From positions 62,001 through 126,000 of the forward strand of contig JBGRQA010000014.1 of NCBI GenBank assembly GCA_041725895.1: 64,000 bases of DNA, written 5' to 3'. How positions within the stretch are numbered: the first letter of the stretch is position 1; each line of letters opens with the position of its first letter. The DNA is from JBGRQA01 sp041725895 (GTDB lineage Bacteria > Bacteroidota > Bacteroidia > Bacteroidales > Marinifilaceae). Below the pieces are notes generated by a model. That model was not told the origin of the DNA, did not search any database, and saw only the letters and a list, made by a program, of their open reading frames with translations. Below are positions 44,785 through 53,654 of this stretch, piece after piece. The position numbers and the translations under genes are program-made.

Positions 44785-45789
44785 TTAGGCTTCTTTCTCT
44801 CCAAGGAAACGTTCTGCATCCATAGCGGCCATACAGCCGGAACCAGCAGAAGTAATTGCCTGACGGTAGTGAGGATCTTTCAAGTCACCACATGCAAATA
44901 CACCAGGCACATTTGTACGAGTTGTATTCGATTCTGTCAACACATATCCCTGCTCATCTGTTTTTACAAAATCAGCAAACACCTTGGAGTTAGGAGTATG
45001 CCCAATAGCCACAAAGTAACCATCAATCTTAATATCTACTTCCTCCTCGTTGGCTTCCCCTAGATGTTTCACCAATTTGGCACCCTCTACAACACCATCA
45101 CCATACAGTTCTTTGGTATTATGCTCGAATAAAACCTCAATATTTTCGGTCTTAAAAACACGATCCTGCATTGCTTTGGAAGCACGCATGTAAGGCTTAC
45201 GAACAACCAGATACACCTTATTGCACAAACCAGCCAAATAGGTAGCCTCTTCTGCGGCTGTATCGCCACCTCCAACTACTGCTACATCTTTGCCTCTGTA
45301 GAAGAATCCATCACAGGTTGCACAGGCAGAAACTCCCGATCCCATATATTTGCTTTCAGTTGGAAAACCCAGGTACTTTGCAGCAGCACCAGTAGCAAGA
45401 ATCACAGTCTCTGCTTCAATTACCTTCTTCTCATCCACTACAACTTTGTGAGGATAGGATGAAAAATCAACAGAAGTAACAAGTCCCCAACGACAATCGG
45501 TTCCAAAACGTTCGGCCTGCTTCTTCAGGTCAGCCATCATTTCAGGACCAGTAACTCCTTGAGGATACCCAGGAAAATTATCCACCTCCGTTGTGGTTGT
45601 CAGCTGTCCTCCGGGTTGCAATCCTTCAATAACTACAGGATTCAAATTCGCTCTGGCGGCATAAATGGCAGCGGTATATCCTGCCGGTCCTGATCCTACA
45701 ATCAGACATTTTACCTTTTCCACCTCTCCCTCAGAGGTCTTCTTTTCAGTATTGGTCTCGTCTAGATTCATTGGTTTAAAGAGTTCCAT
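44785..45789 (-). CDS. trxB: Thioredoxin-disulfide reductase
   Basis: This 334-residue flavoprotein uses NADPH to reduce thioredoxin. The FAD-binding GSGPAGYTAAIYAARANL follows an unusual polar N-terminal extension of about 25 residues (MELFKPMNLDETNTEKK). The redox pair is in ACATCDGFF, the NADPH-binding VVGGGDTAAEEATYLA follows, and GVFACGDLKDPHYRQAITSAGSGCMAA is the C-terminal FAD motif. A Met at residue 7 (45771) is an alternative start, but both keep the extension. An exact promoter match lies upstream at 45834-45864. Confidence 0.96.
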   Translation of the reverse strand: MELFKPMNLDETNTEKKTSEGEVEKVKCLIVGSGPAGYTAAIYAARANLNPVVIEGLQPGGQLTTTTEVDNFPGYPQGVTGPEMMADLKKQAERFGTDCRWGLVTSVDFSSYPHKVVVDEKKVIEAETVILATGAAAKYLGFPTESKYMGSGVSACATCDGFFYRGKDVAVVGGGDTAAEEATYLAGLCNKVYLVVRKPYMRASKAMQDRVFKTENIEVLFEHNTKELYGDGVVEGAKLVKHLGEANEEEVDIKIDGYFVAIGHTPNSKVFADFVKTDEQGYVLTESNTTRTNVPGVFACGDLKDPHYRQAITSAGSGCMAAMDAERFLGEKEA

Positions 45790-45833
45790 ATTGTATTTAA
45801 TTATACCAGTTCAAAATAATAAATGATGAGTAG

Positions 45834-45864
45834 CAAAGCTATAAAATATCTAAATAATTACAAA
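45834..45864 (-). promoter_or_regulatory. Consensus Bacteroidota promoter of trxB
   Basis: On the minus strand TTTG (45864-45861), a 19-base spacer and TAGCTTTG (45841-45834) match the TTTG-N19-TAnnTTTG consensus exactly. The ATG at 45789 follows after about 40 bases. Confidence 0.7.
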
Positions 45865-46064
45865 TGCTAATAAGCAAGCCTTCATCATTAATTTCTATGC
45901 CATCTTCAACAAAACAAATGACCATCCATATAATTTAAAGTTAAAAAAAAAGTCTCAAAACAACCAACCACTTTAAAGAACTAATTTCAAACAAATTCGC
46001 CTAAACATGGGCTATTCAGAAAAAAATAACAAGTCCACTCAGTACATTATTTTGTGAAATATAT
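45865..46064. other. Spacer between trxB and tRNA-Pro promoters
   Basis: This AT-rich stretch separates the divergent trxB and tRNA promoters. I see no gene or repeat in it. Confidence 0.5.
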
Positions 46065-46095
46065 TTTGTGTTTTCAAAAATCAACCTTATATTTG
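46065..46095 (+). promoter_or_regulatory. Consensus promoter of tRNA-Pro
   Basis: TTTG (46065-46068), 19 bases, then TATATTTG (46088-46095). The tRNA begins 12 bases after the -7 box, as expected for a tRNA transcript start close to the mature 5' end. Confidence 0.75.
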
Positions 46096-46106
46096 CCAAC
46101 GCAATT

Positions 46107-46180
46107 CGGGATGTGGCGCAGTCCGGTAGCGTACTTGCATGGGGTGCAAGGGGTCGCAGGTTCAAATCCTGTCATCCCGA
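46107..46180 (+). tRNA. tRNA-Pro (anticodon GGG)
   Basis: This 74-base cloverleaf has a 7-bp acceptor stem CGGGATG/CATCCCG, the 5' C typical of tRNA-Pro, a D-arm around GCGCAGTCCGGTAGCGT, an anticodon stem CTTGC/GCAAG with loop ATGGGGT giving anticodon GGG, and a T-arm GCAGG-TTCAAAT-CCTGT. The discriminator is A and CCA is not encoded. GGG reads CCC and CCT codons. Confidence 0.95.
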
Positions 46181-46189
46181 CGAATTGTT

Positions 46190-46220
46190 AAGGAAGATTC
46201 TGTTTGAGTCTTCCTTTTTT
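46190..46220 (+). terminator. Terminator after tRNA-Pro
   Basis: AAGGAAGA (46190-46197) pairs with TCTTCCTT (46209-46216), followed by a T run, 10 bases past the tRNA. Confidence 0.88.
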
Positions 46221-46499
46221 TGTGCCCTCCTTTTCCCAAAAAACAATCGGAACCAATTCATGGAAAAAGCATAATATTCTACATCAGAATACTTCATTTC
46301 TCCAAATCAACCATTACCAACAATAGAATCATCCACCAGATTCTCAAACCTGCTGATTACTCTCTTTGATTCCCTTCTGCACTTTATCAGATGATAGATC
46401 CAGCGGAATTGTTGGGGAGGAAAAATTAGGTTCTATATAGATTATAGTGGGTGCTTTTCGGATCCCGCAACAGCTACACTCAGATTTGACAGGGACCTC
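46221..46499. other. Spacer after tRNA-Pro
   Basis: No gene or obvious signal is seen here. The spacer leads into the TCCGTA-repeat dyad at 46500-46572. Confidence 0.5.
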
Positions 46500-46572
46500 C
46501 TCCGTACCTGGTTCGTATCATCTCCGTATCAAGTCCGTATAAATACGACTTTGATACGGAGGAAGTACGGAG
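46500..46572. repeat. Nested dyad of TCCGTA-type repeats
   Basis: Four TCCGTA or TTCGTA units on the left arm face TACGGA units on the right. The inner stem CTCCGTATCAA (46522-46532) pairs perfectly with TTGATACGGAG (46551-46561), with CGTAT/ATACG nested inside it (46536-46540 with 46543-46547). The outer CTCCGTAC (46500-46507) pairs with GTACGGAG (46565-46572). Repeated half-sites plus nesting suggest a protein-binding site array or a structured RNA; no known element is recognised. Confidence 0.7.
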
Positions 46573-46680
46573 ATAGTACAGGGAAAAAATACGGGAAAAC
46601 AGGATGATTCAGGTAGCATCATTTTCCACTATATCTTTGATGATCTCTAAGACTGAAGACAGGAGGCTTTAAAAACAAAA

Positions 46681-46720
46681 TGGTGCAGTTTGTATCCCAT
46701 CAGGAAATACCACTGCACCA
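46681..46720 (-). terminator. Terminator at the end of the polysaccharide locus
   Basis: TGGTGCAGT (46681-46689) pairs with ACTGCACCA (46712-46720); on the minus strand the stem is followed by TTTTGTTTTT. It lies 24 bases after the GH97 stop. Confidence 0.85.
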
Positions 46721-46743
46721 TTCTCATAGCTTATTTTAAGATT

Positions 46744-48843
46744 CTAAAGAGCCTTTATGGAAATGGCGAACCCTCCTCCGGGAGCACAATATTGAGATAA
46801 CCTGGATTTATTGGTTACCACCCTTTTTTTAATTTGATAGGCCTTAGGGTTTTCTTTATAGTGGGCATCCTTTCGATCACCATAGATCGTTGCCACATAC
46901 TTTTTACACGGGGTTAAAAAATCAAACTTGATCTTTGATGTACGGCCATTCTCATCATTGGTACTGCCAACGTACCAGTTGTCTGCCCCTTTTTCTTTCC
47001 GTGCATAGGTAATAAAATCGCCCGGTTCGGCTTCCAATACTTTCGTATCATCCCAGTCTACAGGCACATCCTCTATAAATTGAAATGCATCCAGGTACTT
47101 TTTATAGGTTTCTGGAAAGTCGGCCGCCATTTGAAGCGGACTATACATTGTTACATACAAGGCCAACTGGCGAGCAATGGTACTGGCCACATGGGATTTA
47201 TTATTGGGATTGTACTGACTGATATCCGTTTCGAAGATCCCCGGAGTATAATCCATAGGTCCACCAATGAGGCGTGTAAAAGGCAGGATGGTGGTATGGT
47301 CCGGTGTATTGCCTCCAAAAGATGCAAATTCAGTACCGCGGGCGGACTCGTTCCCGATCAGGTTAGGATAAGTACGGCACAATCCAGTGGGACGAACGGC
47401 CTCGTGTGCATTAACCATGATCTTGTACTTACCAGCCTTTTTTATCGCATACAAATAATGATTCACCATCCATTGTCCATAATGAGTTTCCCCTCTTGGA
47501 ATGATATCGCCAACATACCCACTTTTCACAGCCTTGTATCCATTATCTACCATAAATTGATAGGCTCTATCCATGTGCCTTTCGTAATTGCGAACAGAAC
47601 CTGAAGTTTCATGATGCATGATCAGCTGTACCCCTTTACTTTTTGCGTAATCTCTAAGCTCCTCTACATCAAAATCCGGATAGGGAGTTACAAAATCAAA
47701 AACGTAGTCTTTGGTTTTTCCAAACCAATCTTCCCATCCTTCATTCCAACCTTCAACTAAAACAGCATCAAAATTATGCTTTGAAGCAAAGTCAATATAC
47801 TCTTTCACATGTTCCGTAGTAGCACCATGCGATCCATTAGGAGTAGTTTTTGAATAATCCGTCTCACCCAATTTCACACTAGGTAGATTAGTATAAGACC
47901 AGGAACTTTTTCCGGTAATCATCTCCCACCATACCCCAACGTATTTAATCGGTTTGATCCACGATACATCTTCATAAACACAAGGTTCATTAAGGTTCAG
48001 AGTGATATTCGACAATAGTATATCTCCCGCATTGTCACTGGCGATTACAGTTCTCCAGGGGGTATGGCAGGGTGCCTGCATATACCCCTTATCGCCCCTT
48101 GCATCTGGAGTTAAGAAGGATTCAAAAACGAAATTCTTGTCATCAAGATTAAGATGCATACACGAATAATCAACCAAAGCCGCCTCGTGCAAATTGATGT
48201 ACAAGCCATCATCTGTCTTCATCATCAATGACGTTTGAACGCCGGTTTCGGAAAATGATGATTGAGAAAGATTAGAGGTTCTGGCTTTTCTTATGAAGCT
48301 GCTTATTTCTGATAATTTCGATTTGGTATAACGATACTCCTGGGTATCGAAATCGCCCGGTATCCAAAATGCAGTATGGTCACCGGTCATGGCAAACTGC
48401 GTTTTCTCTTCTTTTATAACAAAATAGTTCAAATTTTCTTGCTCCGGGAACTCATATCTAAACCCCAATCCATCATCAAACAGTCGAAAACGAATCCGCA
48501 GCTTACGCTGAGTACTCTCCTGAGTAAGAGTCACCAACATTTCGTTATAATGATTCCGAATTTCTTTGACTTCTCCCCAAACAGGTTTCCAGGTCTCATC
48601 AAAAGTGCTTTCCTCAACAGCTGCAACCGTAAATCCATTCAATAAGGATTCTTCACCTTTCAATTCAAATCCTAATCGACTCTCTTTTACAACCGCTTTT
48701 TCTTTATAGTTTAATTTATAAATCGGCACCCCCTGATTCAATTCAAAACAAAGCGTGAAGTTTCCATTAGGAGAATTTATTTCCTGAGCGATCAAGCTTA
48801 TTGCAAACAGTAAAAATGCAATTGAGAGTATACTTTTCTTCAT
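46744..48843 (-). CDS. Glycoside hydrolase family 97 (SusB-like alpha-glucosidase/galactosidase)
   Basis: This 699-residue enzyme has a signal peptide (MKKSILSIAFLLFAISLIAQ) and the three-part GH97 layout: an N-terminal beta-sandwich (about 20-280, with GLGFRYEFPEQ), a catalytic TIM barrel (about 290-570) and a C-terminal beta-domain. In the barrel, MVNAHEAVRPTGLCRTYPN holds a Glu and a second Glu follows 24 residues later in SARGTEF. This spacing equals that of the E508 and E532 pair of SusB, so an inverting alpha-glucosidase-type site is more likely than the retaining galactosidase type. It is the last gene of the locus. Alpha-linked residues in the target polymer or a different substrate would explain its presence beside beta-glucanases. 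Confidence 0.9.
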   Translation of the reverse strand: MKKSILSIAFLLFAISLIAQEINSPNGNFTLCFELNQGVPIYKLNYKEKAVVKESRLGFELKGEESLLNGFTVAAVEESTFDETWKPVWGEVKEIRNHYNEMLVTLTQESTQRKLRIRFRLFDDGLGFRYEFPEQENLNYFVIKEEKTQFAMTGDHTAFWIPGDFDTQEYRYTKSKLSEISSFIRKARTSNLSQSSFSETGVQTSLMMKTDDGLYINLHEAALVDYSCMHLNLDDKNFVFESFLTPDARGDKGYMQAPCHTPWRTVIASDNAGDILLSNITLNLNEPCVYEDVSWIKPIKYVGVWWEMITGKSSWSYTNLPSVKLGETDYSKTTPNGSHGATTEHVKEYIDFASKHNFDAVLVEGWNEGWEDWFGKTKDYVFDFVTPYPDFDVEELRDYAKSKGVQLIMHHETSGSVRNYERHMDRAYQFMVDNGYKAVKSGYVGDIIPRGETHYGQWMVNHYLYAIKKAGKYKIMVNAHEAVRPTGLCRTYPNLIGNESARGTEFASFGGNTPDHTTILPFTRLIGGPMDYTPGIFETDISQYNPNNKSHVASTIARQLALYVTMYSPLQMAADFPETYKKYLDAFQFIEDVPVDWDDTKVLEAEPGDFITYARKEKGADNWYVGSTNDENGRTSKIKFDFLTPCKKYVATIYGDRKDAHYKENPKAYQIKKRVVTNKSRLSQYCAPGGGFAISIKAL

Positions 48844-48996
48844 TGATTCTACATTTAAGGATTACATCGTGAATATTGTTGGTTTTGAAATTGTGAACAA
48901 ACCGGCTCTTTCCTCATACCAGACTACTTCCAAGCTTTCTCTCCACAGGAGGAGGCCCTTCATAATTCCAGACAAACCATCTGGTTATCACTTCAT

Positions 48997-49034
48997 TTGG
49001 ACAAGTCCTGAAAATGGTATCAGGACTTGTCCAA
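48997..49034 (-). terminator. Stem-loop between GH3 (49063) and GH97 genes
   Basis: A perfect 14-bp stem (48997-49010 with 49021-49034, 10-base loop) lies 29 bases after the GH3 stop. No T tract follows on the minus strand, so it may protect mRNA ends or attenuate rather than terminate. Confidence 0.6.
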
Positions 49035-49062
49035 TCATTTATTCCTATTTTTGAGGTGTAAA

Positions 49063-51369
49063 TTATTCTACCCAGTTCACCTTCACGGATTTCACATCAC
49101 GGGAATTGCCCCCGATCATCAATTCGAACTCACCTGGCTCCCAATCGTATTTCAGATCGTAATTGTAGAATTTCAGATCCTCAGGGGTAACCTGGAAGGT
49201 TACAGTTTTGGTTTCACCCACCTTCAGTGCAATTTTTTGGAACCCTTTCAGCTCCTTCAGCGGACGGGTAATTGACCCCACCAGGTCACGGATATACAGC
49301 TGCACAACCTCTTGCCCATCGCAGCTTCCTGCATTGGTTACCGGAACGGAAACCGTCAGGGTTTGATTCCCTTTTGGGGTGGTACTGCTAACCTTCACAT
49401 CTCCGTATTGGAAGGTGGTATAGCTTAATCCATAACCGAAAGGATAAAGCGGCTCATTGGTCACGTCCAGGTAATTGGAGCGGAACTTCTGGAACCACTG
49501 TCCTTCGGGCAGGGGACGTCCCGTATTCTTGCAATTGTAGTAGATGGGCACCTGGCCAACATTCTGCGGGAAGGTGGCACTCAACTTACCGGAAGGATTC
49601 ACATCGCCAAACAGCACATCGGCAATGGCATTTCCGGCTTCGGTTCCCCCAAACCACACATTCAGAATCGCAGGCACATTTTCATCCTCCCATTTCAGGG
49701 CCAAAGGTCTACCGGTAAACAGCACCATCACTACGGGCTTGCCTGTTTTCAGAAGCGCCTTCAACAGCTTCTGCTGGGTTTCTGGCAGGTTGATATCGGA
49801 ACGGCTGGAGCATTCGCCGCTCATCTCTGCGGATTCCCCCAACGCGGCCACAACCACATCGGCACGTTTGGCCACCCGAACGGCCTCGCGAATCATCTGT
49901 GCCTCGGAACGGGCATCTCGGTAGGTGGGCTTTCCAAATACGCTGATACGTGATTCCAGGGCAGGGTCACTCACAAAATTGGCTCCACGGGCCTGCAAGA
50001 TTTTTACATTCTTCCCAGCCACGTTCTCCATTCCCTTTCTCAAGGATATTGATTTGCTGAAATCAGCTGCCACACTCCAGGTACCTGGCATGTTCTCCTT
50101 GTTGTCGGCCATAGGCCCGATAAGCGCTACGGTGCCCCCTTTTTTCAAAGGCAAAACGTTCTTCTCGTTCTTCAGCAATACGAAGGATTGAGCGGCAATA
50201 TCACGGGCAGCTTTCCGGTTTTCAGGAGTTAAGATCTCGGTCTTGGCCCGTTGCACATCGCAATAGCGGTAGGGGTCATCGAAAAGTCCCAGTTCAAATT
50301 TGGCTTTAAGAATCCGGCGACAACCTGCATCAATGTCCTGTTCTGTGATTTTACCCTCTTCCAGTGATTTCTTCAGGGTGGTCAGGAATCCCTCTCCCAC
50401 CATATCCATGTCGATACCGGCCTTCAGGGCAAGAGCGGACACCTGTTCCAAATCGCCCAAACCATGGTCCGTCATCTCGTTGATGGCTGTATAGTCGGTT
50501 ACCACAAAACCGTTGAATCCCCACTGGTCACGCAATACGTCGGTCATCAGCCACTTGTTGGCGCTGGCGGGAATCCCATCCACCTCATTGAAAGAGGACA
50601 TCACGGTTCCTACGCCTGCATCAATCGCAGCCTTGTAGGGTGGGAAATATTCATTGTACATTCTTACCCGGCTCATATCGGTGGTGTTGTAATCCCGTCC
50701 GGCCTCAATGGCACCATACAGGGCAAAGTGTTTCACACAAGCCATAATGGTATTGTTTTCCAACAGGTCGTCACCCTGGTAGCCGTTCACCATGGCCTTT
50801 GCAATTTGAGAGCACAGGTAGGGATCTTCACCACTTCCCTCAGACATCCGGCCCCAACGCGGATCGCGTGAAATATCCACCATGGGCGAAAAAGTCCAGC
50901 AGATACCATCAGCACTAGCTTCCAAAGCGGAAATCCGAGCCACCTTTTCAACCAGATCCATATCCCAACTACAGGACAATCCCAAAGGAATGGGAAAAAC
51001 CGTTTGGTAGCCATGAATCACATCCATACCAAAGAGCAACGGAATCTTCAGCCGACTCTCCTCCATGGCAATTCGCTGCACTTCCCGAATTTTCGCCGCA
51101 CTTTTGATATTGAACAATCCACCCACTTTTCCCGCTTTGATCTTTTCAGCGGTACCAGTGTTGGAAGCCTGTCCGGTGGTAACATCTCCGGCTCCGGGCA
51201 GATTCAGCTGGCCCAGTTTCTCCTCCAGTGTCATTAATGCCAGAACGGAATCCACCTTCTGCTCGATCCGCGGATCACCGTTCATTCCTTTATCTTTTCC
51301 CCCCGTTGTATTGCAGGAATTCATCCCCAGCAATACAATCAAAATAAGTCCTAAAAATCTTGTCTTCAT
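49063..51369 (-). CDS. GH3 beta-glucosidase, lipoprotein (copy A)
   Basis: This 768-residue glycoside hydrolase is anchored as a lipoprotein (GMNSC, Cys near residue 19). Domain 1 is a TIM barrel with IPLLFGMDVIHGYQTVFPIPL, FSPMVDISRDPRWGR and KHFALYGAIEAGRDYNTTD. The nucleophile Asp is in GFVVTDYTAINEM near residue 286. Domain 2 carries the acid/base loop with SGECSSRSDINLPE, and a C-terminal FN3-like domain begins at about 660. It is close to copy B at 53655-55868. GH3 enzymes of this subgroup cleave gluco-oligosaccharides, and one Bacteroides member (BT_3567) is known to act on beta-1,2-linked glucose. The gene is richer in G and C than most of its surroundings. Confidence 0.93.
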   Translation of the reverse strand: MKTRFLGLILIVLLGMNSCNTTGGKDKGMNGDPRIEQKVDSVLALMTLEEKLGQLNLPGAGDVTTGQASNTGTAEKIKAGKVGGLFNIKSAAKIREVQRIAMEESRLKIPLLFGMDVIHGYQTVFPIPLGLSCSWDMDLVEKVARISALEASADGICWTFSPMVDISRDPRWGRMSEGSGEDPYLCSQIAKAMVNGYQGDDLLENNTIMACVKHFALYGAIEAGRDYNTTDMSRVRMYNEYFPPYKAAIDAGVGTVMSSFNEVDGIPASANKWLMTDVLRDQWGFNGFVVTDYTAINEMTDHGLGDLEQVSALALKAGIDMDMVGEGFLTTLKKSLEEGKITEQDIDAGCRRILKAKFELGLFDDPYRYCDVQRAKTEILTPENRKAARDIAAQSFVLLKNEKNVLPLKKGGTVALIGPMADNKENMPGTWSVAADFSKSISLRKGMENVAGKNVKILQARGANFVSDPALESRISVFGKPTYRDARSEAQMIREAVRVAKRADVVVAALGESAEMSGECSSRSDINLPETQQKLLKALLKTGKPVVMVLFTGRPLALKWEDENVPAILNVWFGGTEAGNAIADVLFGDVNPSGKLSATFPQNVGQVPIYYNCKNTGRPLPEGQWFQKFRSNYLDVTNEPLYPFGYGLSYTTFQYGDVKVSSTTPKGNQTLTVSVPVTNAGSCDGQEVVQLYIRDLVGSITRPLKELKGFQKIALKVGETKTVTFQVTPEDLKFYNYDLKYDWEPGEFELMIGGNSRDVKSVKVNWVE

Positions 51370-51752
51370 TCGTCAATATTTTCAATAAATAACCAATTCA
51401 CCGTAAAAAAAAATCACAATGATTCTTCTCTGTTTTTGTTTGTCTCGTAAAGCAAATTGGAATCCTACAGAATCGAAAAAAATCAATATCTACTTCTCTA
51501 CTTCAAGCCCAAAAAATTAAATTTTGCGGCTACAACAATACTACTACACTTTCCTCATCACCCTATGCAACAAACCATTGCAAACCCAACTATTAATTCT
51601 ATTCGTTTTTCAAATAGTAAGCTATTAGGTCATAAAATGGGCACCGGGTAACAGTGTGATTGTAGCGGTCCGCTAGTCCTGCTTACATCCTGCGGGTAAT
51701 ATATCCATCACAAAATGTAACAGGTTACTGAAGGGACTTTTTGTTCATCAAA
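51370..51752. other. Spacer between GH43 and GH3 copy A
   Basis: No gene is visible in this 383-base gap, the largest inside the locus. It includes a small palindrome TAGCGG-T-CCGCTA (51663-51675) and an AT-rich half nearer the GH3 start. The gap could hold an internal promoter, but no consensus match stood out. Confidence 0.45.
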
Positions 51753-53564
51753 CTAATCGAGCTTAATTGCCTTTGTTTTTCGAGAAATACCATTTTCGTT
51801 AAACGCCTCGATTGAGAAGTAATATGGGGTGTCACGATCCAGACAGCGCATGAAATGTTCATTGACATCATACACCAGCCACGACTGGTACAATTTATCC
51901 GGAGCAATCCCCCATCGAATGTTATAGCCTTGCGCACCTTTCACCGGCTTCCAGGAAAAAGATGCATCTCTACGATCGTCTTCACGTTTTACAACAAATC
52001 CCCTAACCATAGCCGGTTTTTTACCAAGGCCTTTACCAAACACCCTGATTTCTGACAAAGCGAGATTTTCACCTGGCACTTTCACGTTTTTATAACGGAT
52101 AAACCTTCCTTCAACAGGTTGTTTGAGTACAATGTATGCATTAGGGGCATCCTTATAACTGTTCCTCCTGTTTACAATGGTTTGCCAATTTTCACCATCA
52201 TTTGACACCTCAATAGAAAAACGATGTCGCAATCCTTCGGTACGTGTATATATGCCCGACTCGTGATCGTGATAATTCAATTGAATGGCATAAATTTTTC
52301 CAGGATTACGCATTTCTATTTTCACCCATTGCTGATCATTGTTGGCATCTGCCACCCAAAATGATTTTGGACTTTCATCCGTTAACACTTCTGACACAAT
52401 CTCACCCTCACCATTCTTTCTAAGTGGCATTTCAGTAATGTCATAATCTCCATCATCTGCCGTACTTTTTTTGATTTGCATTTTGGATGATGACACGGTT
52501 GTTTTTCCTTTGTATGAAAGCAACATCCAACCACAATGCTGACCTGCCTTCGTTGGATGGTTAGGTCCAAACCGTGGGTAATCGCCATAATGGGTATCGG
52601 AATACATCAGGCCATCCTCATCAAAATAGGTAGGAAACATACACAAACGACGTTCCCAATGAGAATTAGAGGCTAGTGCCATCGTTGCAAAATGCCAGTA
52701 TTGATCATCTGTTGCTTTTACCGTAATACCATGTCCGGCTCCGTTGGTAAAACCTCCCGGCTTAAAACACATTGGATTGCTTTTCATATATTCAAAGGGC
52801 CCTGTAGGTGTTTCGCCTACATAAACACCATCGGCATATACATTAAACTGAGTACCAGGAGCAGCATATTGCAAATAATATTTTCCATTATGCTTGGTCA
52901 TCGAAGCACCCTCCATATATCCTTCTTTCAGTGTTGGGTGATAATTGTTCTCTCCAAAACGTTCCCATCCATGCTCTTCCTCAATTAAATTGATCAGTTC
53001 CTTTTTATCTCCTACCTCAAGCATTCGATCATCCTTATTTAATTCCTTTACCCGGATAGGATGTATGTTAGATGAGCCCCAATACAAGTAAGTTCTTCCA
53101 TCATCATCAATAAAAAGTTCTGAATCCTGAATTCCATTCGTGATAGAAGCTGTAGGAGTCCATTTGCCTGATTTAGGATTATCCGTATATAGAATACTAC
53201 CATATCCTGCCGGATCACCTGCAAAATAGAGTACCGAATCTTTATAATTGAAGGCAGTTGGAGCATTACATCCTTCAAAGAACCACTGAGCAGGCTTTAT
53301 GAAATCCCAATTTACAAGATCGGTAGAGTGCCAATAACCAAAGGAACGCGTAACAAACATATAATATTCACCTCTGAATTCAACCACGGCCGGATCAGCG
53401 CCTGAACGGTATGAAATATTACGGCTTGAATTGTAAACCATATAGGTGTAGTCGATGTCTATAGGATTACAGTAAGTATTTGTCTGCGCTGAGGCACAAG
53501 AAAGGGAGAAAACAACTCCCCCTATTGCTAACACCAGCGAAGTAAGCAAGTTTCTTAACTTCAT
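51753..53564 (-). CDS. GH43-family hydrolase with F5/8C and FN3 domains
   Basis: The product, 603 residues from the Met at 53564, has a signal peptide ending near ASAQ. The five-bladed propeller of GH43 fills about 20-330. The three catalytic acids fit SGADPAVVEFRGEYY (Asp), GIQDSELFIDDDGRTYLYWG (Asp) and YMEGASMTKHNGKYYL (Glu). Next come a jelly-roll F5/8C-type sugar-binding domain (about 390-510, ending FIRYKNVKVPGENLALSEIRVFG) and an FN3 module (about 520-603). GH43 enzymes mostly cut arabinose, xylose or galactose linkages. Base composition is more AT-rich than the flanking GH3 genes, which hints at separate acquisition. The start at 53591 is possible but gives a worse signal peptide. Confidence 0.88.
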   Translation of the reverse strand: MKLRNLLTSLVLAIGGVVFSLSCASAQTNTYCNPIDIDYTYMVYNSSRNISYRSGADPAVVEFRGEYYMFVTRSFGYWHSTDLVNWDFIKPAQWFFEGCNAPTAFNYKDSVLYFAGDPAGYGSILYTDNPKSGKWTPTASITNGIQDSELFIDDDGRTYLYWGSSNIHPIRVKELNKDDRMLEVGDKKELINLIEEEHGWERFGENNYHPTLKEGYMEGASMTKHNGKYYLQYAAPGTQFNVYADGVYVGETPTGPFEYMKSNPMCFKPGGFTNGAGHGITVKATDDQYWHFATMALASNSHWERRLCMFPTYFDEDGLMYSDTHYGDYPRFGPNHPTKAGQHCGWMLLSYKGKTTVSSSKMQIKKSTADDGDYDITEMPLRKNGEGEIVSEVLTDESPKSFWVADANNDQQWVKIEMRNPGKIYAIQLNYHDHESGIYTRTEGLRHRFSIEVSNDGENWQTIVNRRNSYKDAPNAYIVLKQPVEGRFIRYKNVKVPGENLALSEIRVFGKGLGKKPAMVRGFVVKREDDRRDASFSWKPVKGAQGYNIRWGIAPDKLYQSWLVYDVNEHFMRCLDRDTPYYFSIEAFNENGISRKTKAIKLD

Positions 53565-53604
53565 AACATAAAACCAGTTAGATTTCAACAATAAAATGAT
53601 ACAA

Positions 53605-53636
53605 CATAGGCCTCCGAACTATGCCGAAGGCCTATG
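53605..53636 (-). terminator. Stem-loop between GH3 copy B and GH43
   Basis: CATAGGCCT (53605-53613) pairs with AGGCCTATG (53628-53636), 18 bases past the GH3 stop; the minus strand then reads TTGTATCATTTTATTG. It may partly terminate or stabilise the transcript. Confidence 0.6.
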
Positions 53637-53654
53637 CAAAACCTTGGTGGGATA

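Noticed and set aside
46068..46274. Open frame of 68 codons over tRNA-Pro
   Set aside because: It contains the whole tRNA gene and the terminator; a chance frame.
46107..46743. Integrated element at the tRNA-Pro 3' end
   Set aside because: No integrase gene and no repeated tRNA 3' end was found in the window.
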